A stretch of 57,829 nucleotides of DNA from Catenulispora rubra (GTDB lineage Bacteria; Actinomycetota; Actinomycetes; Streptomycetales; Catenulisporaceae): NCBI RefSeq assembly GCF_015356825.1, contig NZ_JAACYW010000041.1, positions 1-57,829 on the forward strand, given 5' to 3'. How positions within the stretch are numbered: the first letter of the stretch is position 1; every line of letters begins with the position of its first letter. Below the pieces are notes generated by a model. The model was not told where the DNA came from and did not search any database. It saw only the letters and a list, made by a program, of their open reading frames with translations. The position numbers were made by a program, and so were the translations under genes. Below, piece by piece: positions 35,398 to 44,739 of the stretch.

Positions 35398-38300
35398 GTG
35401 GTCGATCCGTTTTCCATGGCGAAGCTTGTTGCTTTGTTGAAGAAGGACGGCCCGCACGCCGCGGCCAAGGCGTACAAGATGGTCGCGCCCAAGAACTGGG
35501 CGGTGCAGCTCAGCAACACCGCCTTGAAGGGCTTGCCGCGCCCCCGCCCGCGGATCGCGTTGGTACGTGAGCTGAACGGTAAGAAGGGCGAAATCCTCGC
35601 GCCGTTGATGGCGGTGGTCGTGGACGGCAATCCGGCCCCCACGACGGAGCTTGCTGAAGCGGTGGATCGCTGCCTGCGCCGCTCCCGCAGATGGCGGAGG
35701 CTGCCCGTAGATGAGCAGTCAAGCCGCACTGCCGTTGTGTCCTCGATGCTCATGCAGAACTTCATCGCGTCGCAGGACCCAGCGAAGGCGACTGCGGTGG
35801 CGCATGACGCCGCAAGGTTCCGCAGTGATCAGATCGAATCCAAAATCGACCGGCACGGTGTGGTGCAGCAGCAGTTGTTGGACGAGTTTCGCGCCGATCG
35901 TGGCGGTGAGGCCCGGGCGCGGCTGCGCCAGTCGCTTGCCAAGATGCCACAGGAGTTGCATCGACTCATCGAGAGCGCGCTCGAGGAGGAGCCTGAAGGC
36001 GTCCGCGAGGTCCTCAGCGCGGTGTCGACGCCAGAAGCGTCCGCCGCAGCGATAGCCGCCCAGTGGGTTCAGTCGCCTCCGGCAATCCTGGGCACGGCGC
36101 AAACCCCGGTGCGGCCGACTGCGTGGCGGGTCCTGGGTTACGTCGCGTTCGCGTATCGCGAGTGTGCGTCCGCGAGCATGGCCTTCGAGCGGTCCGCTGC
36201 CGCCGGCGGGGCAGCTCGTGATCATCTGATGGCGTGGGCAGCATGGGCGGCGATCAACGCCGAGGATAATGCCCGTGCCGAGTCTTTGATTGAGGCCTCT
36301 GAGGTGAGCCCGGACTCGATTCCCATCCTTCGGCTCGTGGCTGCGTGGCTTCGCATGGCTACAACACCTCTTCCGAACCCGAACGGCTCGAGTCCGTTGG
36401 AGAGTGCAACGCAGGCGAGTCCGTCAGACGGGACGGACGATCCGTTCGCGGACACTGTTCGGTTGGTACAGGTCGAGCTCGCCGGGTGGGACCCGACGGA
36501 CGAGATGGAGCGTGATCTGCACGCGCGGATCGGCGCCAACACCGATCTCGTAGACCTGTCGCTGTCGCAGGCGCGAAGGTACGACGCCGCGATCCACCGC
36601 CTGCAGGCGGCGCTGAATCGCGGGTGGATGGATCAGACCGCAATGGCCTTGGCGGACCTGCTGTGCGAGCGGGCTTACGCCGGCGGCAGCTTGGACCGAG
36701 CGCGTGACCTTGACGCAGCGTGCGAACTTGCGTCGAAGGTTCGCGACGCGCGACGAGGGATGAATGCCAACTCCGCCCCCGCGGCAGCGATGGCGGCCCG
36801 GGCCGCGGGGCTGGCCCGGCACCATCGACGTGTCATCGAGATCGGCAGCTCCGAGTTCGGCACAGCAACCAATAACGAGGCTCGTCAACCGGCGATGATC
36901 CGCTATGTCGCGACGGCCGCCACCGAGTGCGATGCCGGCATCGCTGAGGCACTGGAGAGGCAACTCCCGAACCTCCCGGAAGGATTCGTCCAGGACTGGT
37001 GCCGCGCGCAGCTGCTCACCCGGTCCAATCGTCCAGAGCAATTGACGAACGAAGAGCAGGCTGCGCTCTGGCAGACCGTCCTGGCTTCAGCCGTCACCGA
37101 CGAGGAGCGCTTCCTCGCCGAGCGTGGGCTGGCGGAGGCCGGCATTCTGGTGCCCGCCGATCGAAGCCTGACAACGGATCCTCATAGCTGGATCGCTGCG
37201 GAGAGCCGCGCAAGAGCTGCCCTAGTCATCGGAGACCCAGCTGCCGCAATCACCGAGCTGCGCCCTTTCAGAGAGGAGGTGCCCTCAGCGGCCCTCATGC
37301 TCGGGGAAGCCTACGCCGCCTTGAGCGAAATCGACGCCGCGGTCGATGAGCTCGTGCAGGCTGCCCGACGGTTCGACTACGACGACTTCGTCATCCAGGC
37401 AGCACGGGTGGCGGCCGTCGCCGGACAGCGCGAGCGTGCCGAATCGCTCCTCCAGCACGTCCTAGGCACGGCTTCGTCCGCCTGGCACGGCCGCCCGGCG
37501 GCACTGGGCCTGCTCGGACATCTACGGGCCAGCAGGGGTGACTGGCCTGGGGCGATGTCGTTCTGGGAGGCCGCTCTGGAGCAGGATCCCTTCAACACGG
37601 AAGTCCTGTGGTCCTTGGCCCAGTGCCATGCCCACCGGGGTGACGTCGATCTGGCCTGGACAATCCTCACCGCCGACCCGATAAGCCCCGGCCGTCGGCG
37701 CGAGCCGCCGCACCCACCCCACGCTTCATTCGCGCAGGTTCTCCTCTTGCTGACGGCGCGGAACCAGGAGCCTGCAGCCGTCGTCGAGCGCGGGCTCGCT
37801 CTGATGAATGTGTTCGACGAGCCCGACTTTCACGCCGCAGCGCTTCTGATCATGTTCGATGTGACCATGAGCGACCCGGACGCTCCGGCTCAGGCTGGGG
37901 CGCTGGATCCGGACCTGTTGGAGCGTCTGCAGGCAGCAGTGACCACGTTCTTGACGGACCATCCCGGCCACCCCGCGTTCCGTGCGGTCCCCGTCACTCC
38001 AGAAATGTCCGGGGAGGAGATCCTCGCAGCCATGGCCTCCGCCGACAGCACCACTGCCGAGCGGGGACAGAACCGGAAAGTCGCAGAATGGACAGTCGCT
38101 CGGGGTGCTCTCCCGCTCGGAGCCCTCGGCTCATTTTATGGACGCCGATACGCGCAGATCATCACGAGTCTTGCCTTCGCGACTATCACCGCCGGATTCG
38201 AGGAGGTCGAGGACGAGGCGAGCATCGCGGAGGCCCTCGGTGCGCTCGGCGTCCAGCCGAACCCGGGCGCGGCTGACGCACGCAGGGGTCTTCTGATCGC

Positions 38301-39366
38301 GCGCGGAACGCCAACTGCGGTGGTCGTCATCGACACCACCGCCTTGTATGCCCGCACCTTGCTGCCCGAACTCGATGCGCAGCTCGCCAGCAGGCTCCGG
38401 GACGTGCTTGTCGCCGACGACGCCTTCATGGACATCGTCATCTCGCGAGACGCCGCAAGCAAGGATCAAGGCCTGTATTTCTCCACCGATCCCGACACCG
38501 GACAGGGCATCCTGCGGGTGGTGTCTGCCGAGACCCGTCAGCAACAACGCGAACGCCTCGACGCCATTTACCGTCTGGCCGCCGCAGCGCGCCGAGAGCC
38601 CGCACCGGCGGCGTCCACGTCAGCCCTGGATCAGATTGCCCCAGACCAGCAGGTGCCTTGGCTGGGGAGCGTCCGCCTGGCCGCGGCTCGGGGAGCGTTC
38701 CTGTGGGCCGACGACGTCGCAGTACGGGCGGTGGCACGCACGGCCGGCGTCCGCTGCTTCTCGACGGCGGCTCTTCTCCACGCGTTCCGCCGACTCGGCG
38801 CGATGACCGAGGAACAATGCGAGCAAGCTGTACAGAACCTCATCCGGGGCCACATCGGAGACTTCACGCCGAAATGGGAACGACTGCGAGACATCAGCCG
38901 CGAGGGCGACCCCGGCCGGACCGCCGTCGCCGCAGCCGTTTCCAAGCCCTCCTTCTGGATGAACTTCGAACCGGCCAGCAAGATCTACCTCCGCCTTCTC
39001 GATGAATTCCAGCGCACACAAGCGGAATGGGTACCCACGCTCGTCAGCTGCGCCACGCTGGGCGCCCTGGGGATCAACCAGCATCCGGAGGCGGCAGCCG
39101 ACCAGGCTGCTGCCATCTTGAGCAGCACCATCAACCACCTGGGACCACTCGGTCACGTCCCGGGCGCCATCGCTGCGGCACGCGGAGCACTCCGGCAAGC
39201 ACCGATCTCCTTCCCCGACCCGCTCCCGAACGTCGCACGACGCATCCTCAGAGCCCAGGAAGCACTGTCAGGCCCTTCGACCGCGGCCGACACGCTCATG
39301 GCCCTGATGGCAGGGTGTTCGGAGGAAGATCGTCAGATCGCGCGTATCGCAATCCTGACCGCGTGA
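35398..39366 (+). CDS. Giant TPR protein with C-terminal PIN-like nuclease (TPR-GreAB-C-PIN type)
   Basis: A 1322-aa protein. The GTG start at 35398 follows GAGGGA; an open extension to 35287 lacks one. The N-terminal region (about 1-230) is unrecognised. TPR-like helical pairs fill about 240-900, clear at FAYRECASASMAFERSAAAG, AALNRGWMDQTAMALADLL and LGLLGHLRASRGDWPGAMSF. A PIN-like domain follows at about 960-1150: the first acidic residue is in AVVVIDTTALYA (about 975), and the terminal acidic pair is in FLWADDVAVRAVARTAGVRC (about 1102), then FSTAALLHAF. This layout resembles the TPR-GreAB-C-PIN proteins described as putative RNase effectors; that match is from memory. It lies next to xis/int as element cargo, which favours a defence role, but this is inference. 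Confidence 0.85.
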   Translation: MVDPFSMAKLVALLKKDGPHAAAKAYKMVAPKNWAVQLSNTALKGLPRPRPRIALVRELNGKKGEILAPLMAVVVDGNPAPTTELAEAVDRCLRRSRRWRRLPVDEQSSRTAVVSSMLMQNFIASQDPAKATAVAHDAARFRSDQIESKIDRHGVVQQQLLDEFRADRGGEARARLRQSLAKMPQELHRLIESALEEEPEGVREVLSAVSTPEASAAAIAAQWVQSPPAILGTAQTPVRPTAWRVLGYVAFAYRECASASMAFERSAAAGGAARDHLMAWAAWAAINAEDNARAESLIEASEVSPDSIPILRLVAAWLRMATTPLPNPNGSSPLESATQASPSDGTDDPFADTVRLVQVELAGWDPTDEMERDLHARIGANTDLVDLSLSQARRYDAAIHRLQAALNRGWMDQTAMALADLLCERAYAGGSLDRARDLDAACELASKVRDARRGMNANSAPAAAMAARAAGLARHHRRVIEIGSSEFGTATNNEARQPAMIRYVATAATECDAGIAEALERQLPNLPEGFVQDWCRAQLLTRSNRPEQLTNEEQAALWQTVLASAVTDEERFLAERGLAEAGILVPADRSLTTDPHSWIAAESRARAALVIGDPAAAITELRPFREEVPSAALMLGEAYAALSEIDAAVDELVQAARRFDYDDFVIQAARVAAVAGQRERAESLLQHVLGTASSAWHGRPAALGLLGHLRASRGDWPGAMSFWEAALEQDPFNTEVLWSLAQCHAHRGDVDLAWTILTADPISPGRRREPPHPPHASFAQVLLLLTARNQEPAAVVERGLALMNVFDEPDFHAAALLIMFDVTMSDPDAPAQAGALDPDLLERLQAAVTTFLTDHPGHPAFRAVPVTPEMSGEEILAAMASADSTTAERGQNRKVAEWTVARGALPLGALGSFYGRRYAQIITSLAFATITAGFEEVEDEASIAEALGALGVQPNPGAADARRGLLIARGTPTAVVVIDTTALYARTLLPELDAQLASRLRDVLVADDAFMDIVISRDAASKDQGLYFSTDPDTGQGILRVVSAETRQQQRERLDAIYRLAAAARREPAPAASTSALDQIAPDQQVPWLGSVRLAAARGAFLWADDVAVRAVARTAGVRCFSTAALLHAFRRLGAMTEEQCEQAVQNLIRGHIGDFTPKWERLRDISREGDPGRTAVAAAVSKPSFWMNFEPASKIYLRLLDEFQRTQAEWVPTLVSCATLGALGINQHPEAAADQAAAILSSTINHLGPLGHVPGAIAAARGALRQAPISFPDPLPNVARRILRAQEALSGPSTAADTLMALMAGCSEEDRQIARIAILTA

Positions 39367-39657
39367 ACACGCCGGACCAGAGTCAGAGCAGACGTGCGTT
39401 GCGCGGTCGAGCCTTGCCATCATCACCTTCACCGCAGACACCATCCACCATGTCGTGCCGAGGCTCGAGGAATTCGTCCGCCAGACTGTCGCACCCGAGC
39501 CCATCAGCGCGCACCCACCGAAGATCCGTGGCGCCGGGCAGACCGTGGTGAGTCGAAGCTCTTTCCTCGCGTCCTCGAGTGCTTCCTGGCGCAGATGTCC
39601 GCCGAATCAGCCGAAACACCGGGCAACCCAGTTCTGGACTGCTACCGCGCCAGCAGG

Positions 39658-40131
39658 CTACGATCCGCCGCAATCAACACGTCCGCCCCGCCACTGTCCT
39701 GCTCTGGGACACGGTCCGCGACGCGGTATGGGATCAGCAGGCGCAGACCGGGAGCAGCCTTCGTTGAGAGTGCTGGCCGCTGCCGTCGTCGGAGTGAGTT
39801 TCAGAGAATGGCGTCGTTCGAGGTCAGGGGTCTGGCGTGAGCGGCGGCGGGCCGTCGTGGACGGGGCCAGCTGCGCGGACAGGGCTGAGGAAGTCTTCGG
39901 GACGAGGCCGATGCCTTGGAGGGCGAACGCCACGTCCTGGCTTTCAGCCAGAGCGCTCCATCGCTTCAACTCCTTGCCGTCTGCGCTGATCAGGAGTGTC
40001 GTTGGTGCCGCCGCAACCCTCTCACCTGTCGCAAATCGACCGTCATCGTGACGGTCGGCCACGTCGGCCTCCACAACGACAAGCCCCGGCCCGTACGGCG
40101 CGGCAAGTCGCCCTGGCAGGATGGTCGCCAT
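39658..40131 (-). CDS. Possible thioredoxin-fold fragment
   Basis: An ORF from ATG 40131. Its first 80 residues look protein-like and recall the back half of a thioredoxin-like domain (GLVVVEADVADRH, then APTTLLISADGKELKRWSAL with the expected Pro after a variable loop). The CxxC active site and N-terminal half are absent, and the C-terminal half is low-complexity Arg/Ser/Pro. The start overlaps the divergent epimerase start. It is probably a decayed remnant. Nothing else was seen between 39367 and 40129. Confidence 0.35.
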   Translation of the reverse strand: MATILPGRLAAPYGPGLVVVEADVADRHDDGRFATGERVAAAPTTLLISADGKELKRWSALAESQDVAFALQGIGLVPKTSSALSAQLAPSTTARRRSRQTPDLERRHSLKLTPTTAAASTLNEGCSRSAPADPIPRRGPCPRAGQWRGGRVDCGGS

Positions 40132-41155
40132 GCGGATCCTGATTCTCGGCGGAACGTGGTTTCTTGGCAGGGCGCTCGCCGCATCGGCGATCGAGCACGG
40201 CCATCAGGTGACTGTGTTCAATCGGGGCCGCTCCGGTGTTGACCCTGACGGGGCCGCGGCGATCCGCGGCGATCGGGAGTCCGATGACGACCTGAAGCGC
40301 CTGACCAATGCCGGGTCGTGGGATGTGGTGGTGGACCCCTCGGGACAGGTTCCGCGCGTGGTTCTCGCCTCGGCGCGTGCTCTGGCCGGCAGCGGCCGGT
40401 ACATCTTCGTGTCGTCGGTATCGGCATATACCGGCTGGCCCATCGATCCCTTGACCGAGACCTCGGCACTGCTGGAGTCGCGCGCGGACGCCGGTCCCGA
40501 GTTCGGATACACCGACCCCCGGGGCTACCCCACCCAGTACGGATTCGCCAAGGCCGGGTGCGAGCAGGCCGTCCTGGACGTGTTCGGCCCGGACCGTGCC
40601 ACCATCCTGCGGCCAGGCGTCATCCTCGGCCCGTGGGAGTACGTTGGCCGCCTGCCCTGGTGGCTCCGCCGCATCGCCGAGGGAGGCCGTGTCCTGGCCC
40701 CCGGCGATCCGGACCAGCTGATCCAGCCCGTCGATGTCCGCGACGTAGCGGACTTCGCGATCCGCGCCGCTAAGCACGGTCTCGGCGGCGCGTTCAACGT
40801 CACCGCTCCCGCGAACCACACCACGTTCGCCGGGTTCCTCGAAGCCTGCCGCCAGGCAACGGGATCGGACGCGGAGTTCGTGTGGATAGGCGACGACCAG
40901 CTGGCCGCCGCCGGGATCCGGCAGTGGACGGAGATTCCGCTGTGGCGATCGGCCGACGCGTTCCCCGGGACGTGGAAGGTGTCCTCAGCAAAGGCGGCGA
41001 CGGCCGGCCTCACCGCCCGCCCCATTAGGACCACGGCGGCAGACACCTGGCAGTGGCTCACTGCCGGCGGACAGGCCGTCGCCAGCGAACGGGTGTCAGA
41101 GCTGGGCATCGATCCCGAGAGGGAGGCCGAAATCCTGGCCGGGGCCAGAGGCTAG
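40130..41155 (+). CDS. NAD-dependent epimerase/dehydratase (SDR-extended)
   Basis: A 341-aa extended short-chain dehydrogenase. The nucleotide motif MRILILGGTWFLGRALA (GGxxFxG) is at the N-terminus, with SVSAY and the catalytic YGFAKAGCE (Y...K) near residue 142, then ILRPGVILGPWE. The C-terminal part GAFNVTAPANHTTFAGFLEA is typical of NAD-epimerases acting on small molecules in actinomycetes. ATG 40130 has AGGA 9 nt upstream; an ATG at 40121 in the same frame is an alternative. Its last 4 nt overlap the convergent XRE gene. The substrate is unknown. Confidence 0.88.
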   Translation: MRILILGGTWFLGRALAASAIEHGHQVTVFNRGRSGVDPDGAAAIRGDRESDDDLKRLTNAGSWDVVVDPSGQVPRVVLASARALAGSGRYIFVSSVSAYTGWPIDPLTETSALLESRADAGPEFGYTDPRGYPTQYGFAKAGCEQAVLDVFGPDRATILRPGVILGPWEYVGRLPWWLRRIAEGGRVLAPGDPDQLIQPVDVRDVADFAIRAAKHGLGGAFNVTAPANHTTFAGFLEACRQATGSDAEFVWIGDDQLAAAGIRQWTEIPLWRSADAFPGTWKVSSAKAATAGLTARPIRTTAADTWQWLTAGGQAVASERVSELGIDPEREAEILAGARG

Positions 41156-42489
41156 GACCTGCGCGGTGGCAGCGCCGGGGCTATAGCCCCGGCGGACTCG
41201 GCTGCAAAGACCTCGATACGCGCTCCGAGGTCGAGTGCTTCGGACGAGCCCTGATAGCTGGGCAGCGCCAGGGCCTGCCGCGCCTTCACCAATCGCTCTG
41301 TCACCCCGTGGACGCGCTGGGGTTGAGGGAGGTCGAATACAGTGCCCAACGTGTCCGCGGCGCCGTCGAGGTCTCCGCTGAGAATCAAGGCGTGGGCCAG
41401 CTCGATCCGGGCCTCGATGGCGACTTTCGGCATGCGCACGATCGGCGCGCCCGTGTCGTACAGCTCGATGACCTGCCGTGCGTGCCGCGCGGCCGGTTCC
41501 GCCAGCTTCAGATTGACATACGCCGAGCCCAGGCAGCGGCGCAGACGAGCGCCGTCGAAGCTGAACTCCCCGCCGATGTCGTCATGCAGCTCATCCGCCG
41601 GTGCGTCGCTGTCGGCCGCAGACAGCGCGAGCCCCGCGGACTCGGTAGCGGAGATGGCGTTGCCGAGCTGCGAGTAGGCCCGTGCGCCGATCGCGTGAAG
41701 GCGAGCGGTCGGCGTGCCTGCCGGCGCTGTCGCCAGGCCTTTGGCGACCAGTTCCAAGGCCGCCAGCGGGAACTCCGACCAGTTCGCGATCAGGGCCCGC
41801 ATGCCCATCGCCCACGCGCACAGACCTTCGTGCCCGACCATCCGGCCGTAGATGAACACGGTCCTGGCCTGTTCGGATGCGGCGTCGGTGTATCCGAGGT
41901 CGAAGGAGACGGTGGCCAGGATGCCGCAGGCCTGCCCGGCGGCGACGTACAGGTCGGATTCCTGCGCGGGCCTGCCCGTGCGGTCCAGCAGAGACAGTGC
42001 CAGGTCGCGGATCCGTTTCGCCTCAGCGAACGACTCGATCGGTGCCTTCTCCGGATACTCCCTGGCGACCTTGGTGACATCCTCCTGGAGCTGCTCGATC
42101 GTCATGTTGTCGATGGCTCGGGCGGCGGCGTAGGCGGCGTGCTCGGACGATTCGTGTGCTGCCATGGTGATCTCGCTTTTCAGGTTGAACGCTTGTGCTT
42201 GCTCCTGGAGATTGGCTTCGCTGGCCGGACCCAGCAGCACATCGACCTCCACGGAGAACATCCGCTGCAGAACGGCCGACGCGTTCGGGTATGGACGTGT
42301 CGTCAACCCGCCGCGGAGCCACCGCTCAAACTGCGTCCGCGACACCGAGAGTGCCGCCAAGCGGGGATCGTTCGTCTCAGCCGCAAGCGTGCGTGCGGCC
42401 TCCTCGAAGTGGCGGCGGAACGTCTCGTATGTTCGCCAACGACGCTCAACGACGAGCACGCGAAGTGCAGTCGGTTCGGCTTCGGGCAT
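41152..42489 (-). CDS. XRE-type regulator with TPR-like C-terminal region
   Basis: A 445-aa actinomycete regulator. The N-terminal part has an HTH-like stretch (LSVSRTQFERWLRGGLTTRP, about 50-69) and a conserved PYPNASAVLQRMF linker. The rest is helical-repeat sequence (ARAYSQLGNAISATESAGLA, GSAYVNLKLAEPAARHARQV) resembling TPR. ATG at 42489 follows GGAGAAG. It is one of a pair of such regulators (with 43149) next to the lanthipeptide locus. A signalling or morphogenetic role is typical for the family but is not shown here. Confidence 0.82.
   Translation of the reverse strand: MPEAEPTALRVLVVERRWRTYETFRRHFEEAARTLAAETNDPRLAALSVSRTQFERWLRGGLTTRPYPNASAVLQRMFSVEVDVLLGPASEANLQEQAQAFNLKSEITMAAHESSEHAAYAAARAIDNMTIEQLQEDVTKVAREYPEKAPIESFAEAKRIRDLALSLLDRTGRPAQESDLYVAAGQACGILATVSFDLGYTDAASEQARTVFIYGRMVGHEGLCAWAMGMRALIANWSEFPLAALELVAKGLATAPAGTPTARLHAIGARAYSQLGNAISATESAGLALSAADSDAPADELHDDIGGEFSFDGARLRRCLGSAYVNLKLAEPAARHARQVIELYDTGAPIVRMPKVAIEARIELAHALILSGDLDGAADTLGTVFDLPQPQRVHGVTERLVKARQALALPSYQGSSEALDLGARIEVFAAESAGAIAPALPPRRS
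41173..41194. terminator. Perfect 22-bp GC palindrome at convergent gene ends
   Basis: CGCCGGGGCTATAGCCCCGGCG is a perfect palindrome 18 nt after the epimerase stop, inside the last codons of the convergent XRE gene. It can fold on either strand and may terminate both genes. Absence of a loop makes a protein-binding site an alternative. Confidence 0.55.
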
Positions 42490-42656
42490 GAGGCTTCTCC
42501 AGGGCAAGAGCTATCGGTCCTGCGTGCTGATGACAGTTCCAGTCCTACCCGTAGATGGCGGAGGCTGTACCGCAAAAATCGAAGAGGGCACACAGACGGC
42601 ACTTCACAGTGCTCGACGGCACCTAGACGGCACAGTCCCGCTAGCGAATTGCGTGA

Positions 42657-43136
42657 TTACCAGCCGGAGCAAGTGATACTCGCGGCGCCGGTGAGGTAGG
42701 CGGTGATCGCGTCGAGACGGTCGGGTACGAACGTCCTGGAAGGAACCTCGGCGACGTCGACCCACTCGACGGCGGAGTGCTTGTCAGGCTCCATGTTCAT
42801 TGGCTCGCCCGACCACCGCTTGGCCGCGAATACGACGGTCAGGAACCCCGACGGGGACTCAACCCCCTGTGATCCGTGGATGACGTGCGCGACTTCGAGA
42901 TCGTCAGGGGTGACGATCAGCCCGGTCTCTTCCTTCAGCTCCCGGACCGCCGTCATCGTCACCGGCTCTCCCGGCGCGTTCTTGCCGATTGGCAGGTCCC
43001 AGCAGCCGCGGGCGAACTTGGCCTTCGGGCCGCGCTGGATCAGGACGATGCGCCCGTTGGTAACGTCGTGGACGATTACTGCCGCGACGAGCAAGGTCAT
43101 GGATTCGGTAGCCGGTGGCAGAGGTGGCTGGCTCAC
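42657..43136 (-). CDS. Nudix hydrolase
   Basis: A 159-aa Nudix-fold pyrophosphohydrolase. The Nudix box runs from GKNAPGEPVTMTAVRELKEE to TGLI (G-x5-E-x7-RELxEEtG), about residues 51-74, and it is preceded by RGCWDLPIGK. GTG at 43136 follows AAAGGA. It starts 12 nt after the stop of the upstream XRE gene (43149-44507), so the two form an operon. It probably hydrolyses a nucleotide-linked signal or damaged nucleotide. Nudix genes recur beside FxLD lanthipeptide clusters as far as I recall. Confidence 0.92.
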   Translation of the reverse strand: MSQPPLPPATESMTLLVAAVIVHDVTNGRIVLIQRGPKAKFARGCWDLPIGKNAPGEPVTMTAVRELKEETGLIVTPDDLEVAHVIHGSQGVESPSGFLTVVFAAKRWSGEPMNMEPDKHSAVEWVDVAEVPSRTFVPDRLDAITAYLTGAASITCSGW

Positions 43137-43148
43137 GCGGGGATCCTT

Positions 43149-44507
43149 TCAGACATCGGCCTCGCGGATGCGGCGATCCAGCGCGGACGCGCCGGGGACG
43201 CCGCGTCGCCGGTAGTAGGCCAGGGTAGGCAGGATCGAGGTCATGGCGGCTGCTCCGCGGCCCGACGACATCCCCTCGGCGAGGTCGAGCGCGGTGTTCC
43301 ACGAAGCCACGGCCTCGTCGGCCCTTGCCTGGGCTGCCAGGCAGTCGCCGAGGTCGGCGTGGGTGAGCATGTGTACGCGCGGGAACTGAACCGGGTCCCA
43401 GGAGCTGAAGGCGGCGCGGTGGCGGGCCTCGGTTCCTGCGTGGTCCCCGATCGCGGTCAAGGTGCGGGCGGTGTGGGAATCGACGGTCCCGCCCGCGGGG
43501 CCGGCCAGGGCTGAGAAGGATGGCTGGGCCTCGCCTCCGTCGCGAGCGAGTGCGTCCTCGGCGTCGAGGAGCGCTCTGGCCACGTGCGGGCCGTTCCCGG
43601 TTGCGGCGTGGGCTCTGGCCTGCGTGATGTGGAGCAGTGCTTCGGTCGCGCCGTCGAGGTACATCCGTCCTCGTCGTAGCGCCGCGTCGATCAAATCCGC
43701 GCAGTGCTTCGGCTGCTTCATGCTGAGCGCCTGCTGTGCGATGGCGCGCATCATCCAGGCCGTGTGTGCGTGCGGATCTGCTTCGACAGCGAGTTGGAAG
43801 CCGAGCACGTAGTACTTCTGGGCGGCTCCTTCGTGTCCGAGGTCGTGGTGCTTCCACCCCAGCAGCCAGGCGAGTTCTGACACAGATCCGAAGGCGCGCT
43901 GGCGGCTACCCTCGTTGGCGAATCGGCCGGTGAGCATCGGGGCTGCGGTCTCGGCGAGGTATGCCGCGACTGTCGACAGGCCGTGTCCGCCGCCCAGCTG
44001 TTCGTCCGCCGCGCAGAACACGGACGTGATGGAGTGGACGATCGAGATCTCCGCGTCACCGACGCGGTTGCTGCCGGTTCTGGCGGCAAGCATCCGAGCC
44101 ACCGGTTCGTGGTCATACCCGATTGGAAGGGCGATGTCGACGGAGGTGTAAGTCGCGGCTGCGAGGTGGTGGCGGTGTTCGAGGTCTGCACGGCCAAGAA
44201 CGATGGCGGTGCCGATGGGCTCTGCGCCTGCCAGCGTCGGACTGTCCGCCTCGCGTAGGCCGAGCTGCGTGCGAGTCATCTGCCGGCCGCATCGTCTGGA
44301 CAACGCCTCGGCCAGATAGGCGGCGGTGCGGTCGGCGGGCTCGGTGCCGGCGACCCAGTGTGCGACCGCGGACTTGTTCGTGGACAGGACTTCACCGTTC
44401 TCTGCAGCGATCCGGCGCACCGCACGCGCTACGGCCTCGTATCCGATGCCGGTCTCGGCGATGACCTCGCGCAGGCGCTCATTGGGCTGGCGTGACTTCG
44501 TGACCAT
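43149..44507 (-). CDS. XRE-type regulator with helical-repeat sensor region
   Basis: A 452-aa regulator. An HTH occupies about 10-75 (LREVIAETGIGYEAVARAVR, then NKSAVAHWVAG and AYLAEALSRRCGR), with a proline/serine linker and then TPR-like helices (LAWLLGWKHHDLGHEGAAQKY, cited to LAWLLGWKHHDLG; ALLHITQARAHAATGNGPHV). ATG is at 44507. It is cotranscribed with the Nudix gene and divergent from the small-protein genes leading to the lanthipeptide precursor. It is a likely cluster-linked regulator by position. Confidence 0.85.
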   Translation of the reverse strand: MVTKSRQPNERLREVIAETGIGYEAVARAVRRIAAENGEVLSTNKSAVAHWVAGTEPADRTAAYLAEALSRRCGRQMTRTQLGLREADSPTLAGAEPIGTAIVLGRADLEHRHHLAAATYTSVDIALPIGYDHEPVARMLAARTGSNRVGDAEISIVHSITSVFCAADEQLGGGHGLSTVAAYLAETAAPMLTGRFANEGSRQRAFGSVSELAWLLGWKHHDLGHEGAAQKYYVLGFQLAVEADPHAHTAWMMRAIAQQALSMKQPKHCADLIDAALRRGRMYLDGATEALLHITQARAHAATGNGPHVARALLDAEDALARDGGEAQPSFSALAGPAGGTVDSHTARTLTAIGDHAGTEARHRAAFSSWDPVQFPRVHMLTHADLGDCLAAQARADEAVASWNTALDLAEGMSSGRGAAAMTSILPTLAYYRRRGVPGASALDRRIREADV

Positions 44508-44739
44508 GGCGGTGGGGGTCCGTCCGGGGGGTTAAACCGTGTAAACGCTCTGGCTTGCTCTCCACTGTAGTTGCGGCCAGCACCTCTTCGTTTACTGGTG
44601 GTGAGCCAAGACGGCATACAGAAGGCACTCCGCGACCTCTTGCGAGGCGCAAGAAGGTACACCGGTGGGAGTCGAGACGGACATGCGATCAGCGGCACCT
44701 TCATGGAGCGCTACTCACCGTTTACGACAGGAGCCTGCG

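Noticed and set aside
39455..40051. A plus-strand ORF of 198 residues between the TPR-PIN and epimerase genes
   Set aside because: No ribosome site, biased composition and no recognisable motif. The opposite strand is slightly more protein-like.
41053..42699. A 548-residue plus-strand frame opposite the XRE regulator
   Set aside because: It is antisense to a well-supported gene and has low-quality composition.
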